Assembly: GCA_902603045.1 (NCBI GenBank)
Contig: CACKTH010000002.1
Span: forward strand, 1-57,557
Direction: 5' to 3'
Source: an uncultured Pelagibacteraceae bacterium
GTDB lineage: Bacteria; Pseudomonadota; Alphaproteobacteria; Pelagibacterales; Pelagibacteraceae
DNA: 57,557 bases
Below are positions 50,687 through 57,557 of this stretch, piece by piece (the stretch's first letter is position 1; each line of letters starts with the position of its first letter). The notes beneath the pieces are model-generated. The model ran no database searches and was not told the DNA's origin. It was given only the letters and a program-made list of their open reading frames with translations. Both the position numbers and the translations under genes were made by a program.

Positions 50687-52259
50687 GAATAAAATCAGCT
50701 GCTCTTTCACCTATCATTAAAGTTGGTGCATTTAAATTACCGCTTGTAATCTCTGGCATAACAGATGCATCTGCAACTCTTAAATTTTCTAAACCATGAA
50801 CTTTCAATTTTTCGTCAACTACTGCCATTTTGTCTACTCCCATTTTTAATGTACAGGATGGATGATAAGCTGTTTCGGCTTTTGATCTAATATACTCGGT
50901 AATTTGCTCATCATCAGCTGCACTTTCACCTGGACCTATCTCTTTTCCAGCGTAAGGTTTCAATGAATCTTGACTTAAAATCTTCCTAGCTACACGAACA
51001 CACTTAATTGTTTCTTTTAAATCATATTCATCTTTTAAATAATTGAATTGAATTTTTGGGTAATCATATGGATTTGAACTATTTAATTTAATATATCCTC
51101 TACTTTTAGGTTGATTCAAACTTGCGTGTAATTGATAACCATGTCTGTCAGGATCAACTAATCCATGATCGATTACAAATGCTGGAAAAAAATGAAATTG
51201 AATGTTCGGATAGCTTTTGTCTTCTGAAGATTTGCAGAAACCACCTGCTTCTAAAAATGAAGTAGAACATGGACCACTTTTTGAAAGAAACCATTGGATA
51301 CCAATTTTAAGCATATTTATTTTGTTAACATAAGAGTAGAGCGTATCATTAGTTTTGCATTCTTGCTGAATGTAGGTTTCTAAATGATCTTGTAAATTTT
51401 GACCCACTCCTTCCAAAGAGTGGATAACATTAATTCCATTATCTTTTAAATCTTTTTCAGGTCCTATACCCGATAACATTAATAGTTGTGGTGAATTGAT
51501 TGAACCACCACTTAAAACAACTTCTTTATTAGCGTAAAACTTTGTGACTTTATTTTTAATATTTACCTCTATTCCAACTGCTTTTTTTCCTTCAAAAATA
51601 ATCCTTTCAACAAAAGAATTGGTAAAGACTTTTAAATTCCTTCTTTTTTTTGCGGGATCTAGATAATATTTAGAAGCGCTAGCTCTTTGACCTTTATGAA
51701 TGGTAATGTCATACATTCCAAATCCCTCTTGATCTTCTCCGTTCATGTCATCATTTTTTTTATATCCAGCTTCAACAGAAGCATTAATGAAAGCATCAAA
51801 CAATGGATTTTTGTTTTTAGATTGATTGACTGGTAAAATTCCTTTTCCACCTCTAAATTCATTCTCTCCTTCAGACCATGTCTCAATTTTTTTAAAAAAC
51901 GGTAAAACATTTTCGTAAGACCATGATTTTAAACCAAATGAAGCCCACCTCTCATAGTCGTTTTTGTTCCCTCGTACATAAACCATTCCATTGTGTGCAG
52001 AGCATCCACCTACCATTTTACCTCTTGGACAAAATAATCTTCTATTATTTAAATTAGGTTCTGGTTCTGAATAATATTTATAATTATATTTAGGATCGTG
52101 CATAGCATATAGAATTGCCAGAGGCATGTTAACTTTCCAAATATCACTAGATCCACCTGCCTCAAATAAGGCAACATTAAATTTACCACTTTCACTTAAT
52201 CTATTTGCGAGAACACATCCTGCTGTGCCAGCACCAATAATAATATAATCAAATTTCAC
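50679..52259 (-). CDS. GMC-family choline dehydrogenase-like flavoprotein
   Basis: A 526-residue GMC oxidoreductase. It has the FAD motif YIIIGAGTAGCVLANRL, the signature CPRGKMVGGCSAHNGMVYVRG, the GSINSPQLLMLSGIG segment and the C-terminal catalytic region KAETAYHPSCTLKMG ... LRVADASVMPEITSGNLNAPTLMIGE, which agrees closely with BetA. It would oxidise choline, or a similar alcohol, to the aldehyde and possibly to glycine betaine. It is the last gene of a minus-strand group with TauD-, thioesterase- and CitE-type genes. No betaine aldehyde dehydrogenase is adjacent. Other alcohol substrates remain possible. Confidence 0.86.
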   Translation of the reverse strand: MKFDYIIIGAGTAGCVLANRLSESGKFNVALFEAGGSSDIWKVNMPLAILYAMHDPKYNYKYYSEPEPNLNNRRLFCPRGKMVGGCSAHNGMVYVRGNKNDYERWASFGLKSWSYENVLPFFKKIETWSEGENEFRGGKGILPVNQSKNKNPLFDAFINASVEAGYKKNDDMNGEDQEGFGMYDITIHKGQRASASKYYLDPAKKRRNLKVFTNSFVERIIFEGKKAVGIEVNIKNKVTKFYANKEVVLSGGSINSPQLLMLSGIGPEKDLKDNGINVIHSLEGVGQNLQDHLETYIQQECKTNDTLYSYVNKINMLKIGIQWFLSKSGPCSTSFLEAGGFCKSSEDKSYPNIQFHFFPAFVIDHGLVDPDRHGYQLHASLNQPKSRGYIKLNSSNPYDYPKIQFNYLKDEYDLKETIKCVRVARKILSQDSLKPYAGKEIGPGESAADDEQITEYIRSKAETAYHPSCTLKMGVDKMAVVDEKLKVHGLENLRVADASVMPEITSGNLNAPTLMIGERAADFILN

Positions 52260-52279
52260 TAAATTTCTTATTAAGATTG

Positions 52280-53107
52280 TTATGAAGGTTTTTCACCTTC
52301 GATTGCAATTCTGTCCATTATCCTTTCATGACCCAAACCTCTTCCTGGAAAGAAATCAGTCAATCCTTGATGCAGTGTGCATCTGTTGTCCCACAGTGCT
52401 ACAGCATTTTCTGTCCATTTAAATCTACATGTAAAGTCCAATCTTTCTTGATGAAGAAATATTTCTTTCAAAATTTCATCACTTTCGCTCTTTTCAATTC
52501 CAATAATTTGTTTTGTATACATTGAATTTACATATAAAATTTTTTTCCCAGTTTCTGGATGTGTTCTTACTATTGGATGAGAATTAGAATATTCATCGAG
52601 ATTTCCATTGCCCTCCATTTCTTCGTATTTATCTACAAAAGCTGAAGCTCCTAGAGAACTATGAATTGCTTTTCTTCCATTAATTTTCTTTTTTATATCA
52701 GCATCTAATGTTTCGTATGCAAGCTGCATATTTGAAAACATTGTATCACCGCCCACAGGAGGAATTTTTCTAGATCTTAAAATTATGACCTTCGTCGGAT
52801 TAGTATTATAGCTAACATCAGTATGCCAAGTTTCTCCCCACTGATGTTTTTCACTTGCACCTTTCTTAATTCTGAGAATTTCTGGATATTCATCTAAGCC
52901 TTTTACATAAACATGTTTTTCTAAAGGTCCAAATCTTTTAGCTAAGTTTATTTGTTCTATTGGAGAAATATTTTGATCTCGAAAAAATAATACTTTGTGT
53001 TCTAACATTAATTCATTTATTTTTTTCCAATTTTCTGGCGATGAGTCTTTTAAACTAATCCCTTTTATTTCAGCACCTAATGCTCCTGCTATTAATTCAG
53101 CTTGCAT
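52280..53107 (-). CDS. TauD/TfdA-family Fe(II)/2-oxoglutarate dioxygenase
   Basis: A 275-residue dioxygenase with iron ligands H95 and D97 (WHTDVSY) and H246 (DNRCTLHQG). Two arginines for 2-oxoglutarate binding follow in RIMDR (R262, R266). Length and motifs match TauD. The family hydroxylates taurine, related sulfonates, quaternary amines and others. In this cluster a carnitine-related substrate such as gamma-butyrobetaine would make sense, but the N-terminal zinc domain of gamma-butyrobetaine dioxygenase is absent. It lies one base after the thioesterase gene and 20 before the GMC gene. Confidence 0.88.
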   Translation of the reverse strand: MQAELIAGALGAEIKGISLKDSSPENWKKINELMLEHKVLFFRDQNISPIEQINLAKRFGPLEKHVYVKGLDEYPEILRIKKGASEKHQWGETWHTDVSYNTNPTKVIILRSRKIPPVGGDTMFSNMQLAYETLDADIKKKINGRKAIHSSLGASAFVDKYEEMEGNGNLDEYSNSHPIVRTHPETGKKILYVNSMYTKQIIGIEKSESDEILKEIFLHQERLDFTCRFKWTENAVALWDNRCTLHQGLTDFFPGRGLGHERIMDRIAIEGEKPS

Positions 53108-53108
53108 A

Positions 53109-53576
53109 CTATTTTTTTAGTTTTTCTTTAAACATTAAATTTTCAATTTTAAAGTCTACTTTATTTTTATCAATAAATTCATCCATAATTTTAACTTTTT
53201 CATCTTCAAATTCAGTCACTTTTCTTTTATCTAAATCTATATAAAGAGATAAATTTTCCATTGTTGCTGATAACTTTTTAGTTTTTTTTTCGTACATTTC
53301 ACATTTTAAATGCAGTCTTTTTTTATCATGGTCAAAATATGAAACATACACTTCAACTTCATCTCCTTCTTTTACTTCACTGTCATAGGTTGTTCTTGTT
53401 TCAACAACCATTGTAGTTCTTTTGCTTTCTTCAGCTTTTTCACCGCCCATCTGAAATTTATTCAAAATATTCTCCCAAGCTTGGTCAAAAATTAACACGT
53501 AATAGGCCATGTTCATATGGCCATTATAATCTATCCAATCTTTAATAATTTTCCTTGTATCAATATGTACTGACAT
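53109..53576 (-). CDS. Thioesterase, likely betainyl-CoA thioesterase
   Basis: A 155-residue hot-dog-fold (4HBT) protein with the active-site stretch WIDYNGHMNMAYYVLIFDQA. The WxDYNGHM motif is the one seen in betainyl-CoA thioesterases, including the thioesterase domain fused to L-carnitine dehydrogenase in rhizobia. It would split betainyl-CoA to glycine betaine and CoA in the last step of carnitine conversion. The dehydrogenase and BKACE genes are encoded divergently about 1 kb away. It is followed closely by the TauD-type gene and preceded by the CitE-type gene (two-base gap). Confidence 0.82.
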   Translation of the reverse strand: MSVHIDTRKIIKDWIDYNGHMNMAYYVLIFDQAWENILNKFQMGGEKAEESKRTTMVVETRTTYDSEVKEGDEVEVYVSYFDHDKKRLHLKCEMYEKKTKKLSATMENLSLYIDLDKRKVTEFEDEKVKIMDEFIDKNKVDFKIENLMFKEKLKK

Positions 53577-53578
53577 TT

Positions 53579-54439
53579 CTAATTTTTGCTTATTTTATCT
53601 GCCACTAATATTTTTCTTTGCATTTCTCGTAGTACAGGTTTTTCAATTAGTTTTCCATCTATAACTACCAAACCGGTGTTTGCTTCATTGAATTGGTTTA
53701 CAATTCTTTTTGCTTTAATAATTTCTTCTGGGCTTGGAGTAAAAATTTCATTTAGAATATTTATTTGTTTTGGATGAATTGACCCTTTGCCTGTAAACCC
53801 CAAATCTTTTACAAGTTGAGCCTCTCTTTTCATTCCATCCATATTTTCTAAATCCAAATATGGAACATCTATTACATCCACGCCAACACTAGCACCTGCA
53901 TGAACTAATCTTGATCTTGCATACACAAGATTTTCAAATTTATTCTTTACCCTTAACTCTGCAGCCATATCTTCTCCTCCAAAATATAAGGCAACTATTC
54001 TCTCGCTAGAATGAGCAATATCATAAATATTCTCAAGAGCTTCATTAGTCTCCATAATAACATGAAGATCAGTATTTAAGCCACTATCAGTTAATAAATC
54101 GTCTATAAATTTAATTTCATCAGGAGTTTTAATTTTAGGCAACATTACTGCTTTGATTTTAATTTTACTTGAAATGAACGCTTCTAAATCTAAAAGACCA
54201 TGTTTTGTTCTTTGACAATTAAATCTAACTACTAACTCTACATCATTTTTTATTTCAAGATTTTTTAATGCATCAATAGTTTTTTTTCTTGCTTCATCCT
54301 TATCTTTAATAGCTATTCCATCTTCTAACTCAATACAAACCATATCTGCACCTGAAGCTATTGCTTTTGGAAACATCTCTGGTCGAAGACCTGGGGTAAA
54401 AATGAAGCTTCTTCTTACTCTTATTTTATCAAATTCCAT
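53579..54439 (-). CDS. HpcH/HpaI (CitE-like) CoA-ester lyase
   Basis: A 286-residue TIM-barrel protein of the citrate lyase beta-subunit-like family. Motifs in order are RRSFIFTPGLRPEMFPKA, CIELEDGI, VRFNCQ, VMLPKIKTPDEI, the metal-binding LYFGGEDMAAEL and GKGSIHPKQI. These enzymes split or join 3-hydroxyacyl-CoA or malyl-type esters. Nothing in the known carnitine route requires one, so it may act on a related CoA ester or feed acetyl-CoA. It is the first gene of the minus-strand group, divergent from the BKACE gene. Confidence 0.85.
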   Translation of the reverse strand: MEFDKIRVRRSFIFTPGLRPEMFPKAIASGADMVCIELEDGIAIKDKDEARKKTIDALKNLEIKNDVELVVRFNCQRTKHGLLDLEAFISSKIKIKAVMLPKIKTPDEIKFIDDLLTDSGLNTDLHVIMETNEALENIYDIAHSSERIVALYFGGEDMAAELRVKNKFENLVYARSRLVHAGASVGVDVIDVPYLDLENMDGMKREAQLVKDLGFTGKGSIHPKQINILNEIFTPSPEEIIKAKRIVNQFNEANTGLVVIDGKLIEKPVLREMQRKILVADKISKN

Positions 54440-54498
54440 TTAGCTCTTATATCTTATAATTTTTGATGTTATGATAATATACTTTTTTATAATAAAAA
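54440..54498. promoter_or_regulatory. Divergent promoter region of the carnitine genes
   Basis: These 59 bases separate the CitE-like and BKACE operons. On the plus strand TTGATG (54463-54468) and a perfect TATAAT (54488-54493) are 19 bases apart, and the second ends five bases before the BKACE ATG at 54499, again pointing to a leaderless message. A TATAAG-like box serves the other strand less clearly. Confidence 0.4.
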
Positions 54499-55386
54499 AT
54501 GAATAATAAGGTCTTCATATCATGTGCACTTACTGGATCTGGTGATACAGCAAGTAAACATCCTGATTTACCTAAAACTCCTGAGCAAATTGCAAAAGCA
54601 GCAATAGAATCTGCTAAAGCAGGTGCTGCAATTGCCCATATCCATGTAAGAGAGGAAGATGGAACTCCAAGTAGAAGACTTGAGCTTTATAAAGAAGTAG
54701 TTGATAGAATAAGATCTTCGGAAACAGATGTCATTCTTAATCTTACAACAGGTATGGGTGGTGATTTAGATATCGGTCAAGGCAAGAACCCTTTAGACTT
54801 TGGTCCAATGACAGACATTGCAAATGTAATGGAGAGAATTGCTAATGCAGAACAATTTCTTCCAGAAATATGCACACTCGATTGTGGTACATTAAATTTT
54901 GGAGACAGCTCTGTTATCACAGTCAATACGCCTAATGATTTAAGAAAAGCTGCAAAAAAACTTCAAGAAATAAAAGTTAAACCAGAAATAGAAGCTTTTG
55001 ATTTAGGTAATATGTGGTTTGGTGCTCAATTATATAAAGAGGGATTGTTAAGTGATCCACCTCTTTTTCAAATGTGTTTAGGTATTCCATGGGGAGCACC
55101 TGCAACACCACTAGCTATGCAAGCAATGAAAGATATAATGCCCAAAGAAGGTATATGGTCAGGTTTTGCAATATCTAAAAATGAAATGCCATATGTCGCT
55201 CAAACTGTTGTAATGGGAGGCAACCCTAGAGTTGGATTAGAGGATAATTTATATTTATCTAAGGGTAAATTAGCAACAAATCCTCAATTAGTTGAGAAAG
55301 CTATAAGGATCGTTACAGATCTTGGTGTTGAGATAATGTCACCTACAGAAACAAGAGAAAAATTAAAGCTTGTAAAACACAAGTAA
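54499..55386 (+). CDS. BKACE (beta-keto acid cleavage) enzyme, probable dehydrocarnitine cleavage
   Basis: A 295-residue DUF849/BKACE protein with the zinc-binding HIHVRE motif near the N-terminus. NLTTGMGGD, LDCGTLNFGD, EAFDLGNMWF and MGGNPRVGLEDNLYLSKGKLATN follow, all typical of the family. The enzymes condense a beta-keto acid with acetyl-CoA to give acetoacetate and a new CoA ester. Next to L-carnitine dehydrogenase (one-base overlap) the natural substrate is 3-dehydrocarnitine, giving betainyl-CoA plus acetoacetate. The assignment of substrate rests on this context. Confidence 0.9.
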   Translation: MNNKVFISCALTGSGDTASKHPDLPKTPEQIAKAAIESAKAGAAIAHIHVREEDGTPSRRLELYKEVVDRIRSSETDVILNLTTGMGGDLDIGQGKNPLDFGPMTDIANVMERIANAEQFLPEICTLDCGTLNFGDSSVITVNTPNDLRKAAKKLQEIKVKPEIEAFDLGNMWFGAQLYKEGLLSDPPLFQMCLGIPWGAPATPLAMQAMKDIMPKEGIWSGFAISKNEMPYVAQTVVMGGNPRVGLEDNLYLSKGKLATNPQLVEKAIRIVTDLGVEIMSPTETREKLKLVKHK

Positions 55387-56327
55387 TGTCAAAAATTAAA
55401 ACTGTTGGAATAGTTGGTACCGGTGTAATAGGGACAGGCTGGATAATTAGAAATTTAGCACACAATAAAATTGTTCATGCGTATGATCAAAACAAAAATC
55501 TTAAAAATTATGTTTTAAAAGAAATAAAAAGAACTTCAAAAAGTATAAAAAAACTTTTTGGAAAAAAAATTTTAATTAAAAATTTAAAATTCTTTAATTC
55601 TTTAGAAAAGGCTCTTTCAAATGTAGATTTTGTTCAAGAAAGTGTATTAGAGAATTATAAAGTTAAAACTGATCTAATCCAAAAAATCTCTAAATATGTA
55701 AAATCAAATGTAATTATTTCCTCGAGTTCGTCAGGACTTTTACCCTCTAAAATTTTTTCTAAGAGTAAAAATCCACAAAGGGGCATAATCGGACATCCAT
55801 TTAACCCAGCATACTTGTTGCCAGCAGTTGAAATAGTTCCTGGAAAAAAAACCACAAAAAAATTTCTTTTAGACGCAAACAAATATTACAAATCAATCTC
55901 AATGAAGCCAATCGTACTTAAAAAAGAATTACCAGGTTATTTATCGGATAGACTTCAAGAAGCATTGTGGAGAGAAGGTTTACATATAATCAACGAAAAT
56001 TATGCTACAACACAAGAATTAGATCGTGCAATAGAAGATGGACCAGGTCTTAGATACTCAATAATGGGTACATTTTTAACATTTCATCTTGCAGGAGGTG
56101 ATGCGGGAATGAAACATATGTTAAAACAATTTGGTCCAGCTTTAAAATTACCTTGGACAAAATTAAAAGCTCCAAAGTTAACAAATAAATTATCTGATAA
56201 GCTTATAACAGGCACAAAAAATCAAGCAAAAGGTAAATCAATTAATATGCTTTCAAATATTAGGGACCAATATTTAGTAGATGTTTTGAAAATTAGAAAA
56301 AAATATGAGAATAAAATTAGAAATTGA
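55386..56327 (+). CDS. lcdH: L-carnitine dehydrogenase
   Basis: A 313-residue 3-hydroxyacyl-CoA dehydrogenase-fold protein. It has NAD motif VGIVGTGVIGTGWIIRNLAH, then SSSSSGLLPSKIF, the catalytic-His segment GHPFNPAYLLPAVEIVPG and DRLQEALWREGLHIINE. These stretches, with GLRYSIMGTFLTFHLAGGDAG and FGPALKLPWT, match L-carnitine dehydrogenases closely. It oxidises L-carnitine to 3-dehydrocarnitine with NAD. Unlike the rhizobial enzyme it has no fused thioesterase domain; a separate gene at 53109-53576 supplies it. The stop overlaps the next start (TGATG). Confidence 0.9.
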   Translation: MSKIKTVGIVGTGVIGTGWIIRNLAHNKIVHAYDQNKNLKNYVLKEIKRTSKSIKKLFGKKILIKNLKFFNSLEKALSNVDFVQESVLENYKVKTDLIQKISKYVKSNVIISSSSSGLLPSKIFSKSKNPQRGIIGHPFNPAYLLPAVEIVPGKKTTKKFLLDANKYYKSISMKPIVLKKELPGYLSDRLQEALWREGLHIINENYATTQELDRAIEDGPGLRYSIMGTFLTFHLAGGDAGMKHMLKQFGPALKLPWTKLKAPKLTNKLSDKLITGTKNQAKGKSINMLSNIRDQYLVDVLKIRKKYENKIRN

Positions 56328-56737
56328 TGAAAGAAAAAATTTTTATAAATAAAACTGGTGGATGTATTTGTGGTGATATAACTTTTAATGTTAAGCTTGA
56401 CGAAGTCCCTCTAGTATTCAATTGTCATTGCATTGATTGTAGAAAAAAAATAGGAGGAATGATGACAATTATACTACTTAGAGACGGAGCAATAGATATA
56501 GATAAGTCTAAATTAAAAATTTATGAACATGAAGGTGGTAGTGGCAATAAAATAAAAAAACATTTTTGTGGGAAATGTGCCGCTCCTATTCTAACTTATG
56601 TAGAAAAGTATAAAAAATACTATTTATATGCAGGTTTGCTAGATGATATTAGTTTTTTAAATAAAGCGGAGAACATACACTTTAAAGAGTCTCATTTTCC
56701 ATTTATGGAAATAAGTGAAAAAAATATTAAAGTTTAA
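56327..56737 (+). CDS. GFA/CENP-V family zinc protein (second copy)
   Basis: About 136 residues from the ATG at 56327. The GFA cysteine motifs are GGCICGDITFNV, NCHCIDCRKKIGG and FCGKCAAPIL. It is clearly a distant paralogue of the protein encoded at 50210-50686. It is joined by overlap to the carnitine dehydrogenase gene, so it is part of the BKACE operon. The family binds zinc and often a thiol adduct; a role in handling formaldehyde released by betaine demethylation is a possible link, but is inference. Confidence 0.84.
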   Translation: MKEKIFINKTGGCICGDITFNVKLDEVPLVFNCHCIDCRKKIGGMMTIILLRDGAIDIDKSKLKIYEHEGGSGNKIKKHFCGKCAAPILTYVEKYKKYYLYAGLLDDISFLNKAENIHFKESHFPFMEISEKNIKV

Positions 56738-56740
56738 ATA

Positions 56741-57526
56741 CTAATGCATTTTTAAAGTATTGCCGTCTACAGCAATTACTTGTCCAGATATCCTTGGTGC
56801 ATCATTCGAAACTAAAAAGCTACAAATTCTTCCAATATCCTCTTCATAAACCCAGGTATTCATTGAAGTCATTGAAACAAATTCTTTTTCTATTAATTTT
56901 TTTGAAACATTTAAAAACTTTGATTTATCTCTTATCACTCTACCCATTCTATCTCCCTTAATTGTTCCAGGACAAATAGCGTTTACTCTAATTTTAAATT
57001 TTCCTAGTTCCATTGCCAGCGTTTTGGTTATACCTATAACTGCCCACTTACTTGCACAATAAGGAGATCTTAATGGAAATCCAAATATACCTGCTGTTGA
57101 AGATAAATTTATTATAGCTCCACTTTTATTTTTTTTAAGCATAGGAATTGAATATTTTGAAAAATAAAAATGGCTAATAACGTTTACCTTTAATGTATTT
57201 TCCCAATCCTTACTTTTTAATTTTTCAAGCGTTCCAGTCGGCCCAGCAATTCCAACATTATTTATAAGAGCATCAATTTTTTTTGTTTTTTTTAATACTT
57301 TGCCAAAAAAATTCTTTACTTGGTTCTCATCTGAGGCATCACACTGAAATACAAATAATTTTTTATTATTGAGCTTGTGTTTCTTACATTTATTAAGAAA
57401 ATTTGAGTTGATATCACAAAGATATACTGTTGCACCTTTATCTAAAAATATTTTTGCAGAACTCCATCCAATACCTGAACCACCTGCGGATATGATTATT
57501 TTTTTATTTTTTAAGGTTATGCTCAT
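56741..57526 (-). CDS. Short-chain dehydrogenase/reductase (SDR)
   Basis: A 261-residue classical SDR. The cofactor motif is SAGGSGIGWSSAKIF (TGxxxGIG family), with Asp in YLCDIN favouring NAD, followed by INNVGIAGPTG, the Ser of NLSSTAG, catalytic YCASK and the C-terminal GQVIAVDGN. It interconverts an alcohol and a ketone on an unidentified small molecule. It is convergent with the second GFA gene, three bases apart, and may start another transcription unit that reads from the right edge. Confidence 0.88.
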   Translation of the reverse strand: MSITLKNKKIIISAGGSGIGWSSAKIFLDKGATVYLCDINSNFLNKCKKHKLNNKKLFVFQCDASDENQVKNFFGKVLKKTKKIDALINNVGIAGPTGTLEKLKSKDWENTLKVNVISHFYFSKYSIPMLKKNKSGAIINLSSTAGIFGFPLRSPYCASKWAVIGITKTLAMELGKFKIRVNAICPGTIKGDRMGRVIRDKSKFLNVSKKLIEKEFVSMTSMNTWVYEEDIGRICSFLVSNDAPRISGQVIAVDGNTLKMH

Positions 57527-57557
57527 TTTTTATTTTAAAAGATAATTCAAACTAATA

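Overview
The window looks like a piece of a streamlined, AT-rich marine alphaproteobacterial genome of the SAR11 (Pelagibacterales) kind. Base composition is roughly 30% GC, intergenic gaps are mostly under 120 bases, and many neighbouring genes overlap by 1-14 bases (ATGA, TAATG). The gene content also fits: a homodimeric AceE-type pyruvate dehydrogenase E1, several branched-chain-type ABC transporters, DMT exporters, and choline/carnitine catabolism. This assignment is inferred from composition and gene content. I see no rRNA, tRNA, CRISPR array, insertion sequence or phage gene.

Layout. (1) 1-1691: a transglutaminase-like membrane protein that runs off the left edge. (2) 1722-19585: a nearly complete type IV pilus locus. 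On the minus strand are the retraction ATPase pilT, four minor pilins (FimT/GspH, PilV, PilW and PilX types), an unknown exported protein and the tip adhesin pilY1. On the plus strand are a fused pilM-pilN, then pilO, pilP, pilQ, pilB and pilC, followed by two pilins. No prepilin peptidase is present. (3) 17773-22055: interleaved with the pilins are an RsbW-like kinase, an RsbV-like STAS protein and an ammonium transporter fused to an RsbU-type PP2C phosphatase. Together these form a full set of partner-switching parts with an ammonium-sensing candidate as input. (4) 22128-31480: metabolic and stress genes (DadA-like oxidase, DMT exporter, 2-hydroxyacid dehydrogenase, aceE, a histone-deacetylase-family amidohydrolase, msrB, glutaredoxin, DUF2805). 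This region also holds a passenger-less inverse-autotransporter barrel beside an unknown secreted protein. (5) 31598-45660: a transport and carbon/nitrogen region. It has a LysE exporter and two full branched-chain-type ABC transporters, each with its own binding protein. AzlCD, a pentapeptide-repeat protein, a glutarate 2-hydroxylase (GlaH/CsiD) and a divergent ProC-like reductase lie between the two transporters. (6) 45784-50147: a subtilisin-like protease with a Calx-beta domain and a barrel-like C-terminus, and a DMT transporter. (7) 50210-57526: a quaternary-amine module with a choline-dehydrogenase-like GMC oxidoreductase, a TauD-family dioxygenase, a betainyl-CoA-thioesterase-like protein, a CitE/HpcH-type lyase, a BKACE enzyme, L-carnitine dehydrogenase, two GFA-fold proteins near the two ends and an SDR.

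How they work together. The pilus genes supply motor, alignment complex, secretin, pilins and tip adhesin. The Amt-PP2C/RsbV/RsbW set could couple external ammonium to the activity of an unidentified RsbW target, and its position among the pilin genes suggests pili as one output. The right-hand module would turn carnitine (dehydrogenase, BKACE cleavage, thioesterase) and choline (GMC oxidase) into glycine betaine. The observations I rate highest are the Amt-PP2C partner switch, the inverse-autotransporter/secreted-protein pair, the propeller inserted in the PilY1 VWA domain, the PilM-PilN fusion, and the moved lipobox (on PilQ, not PilP).
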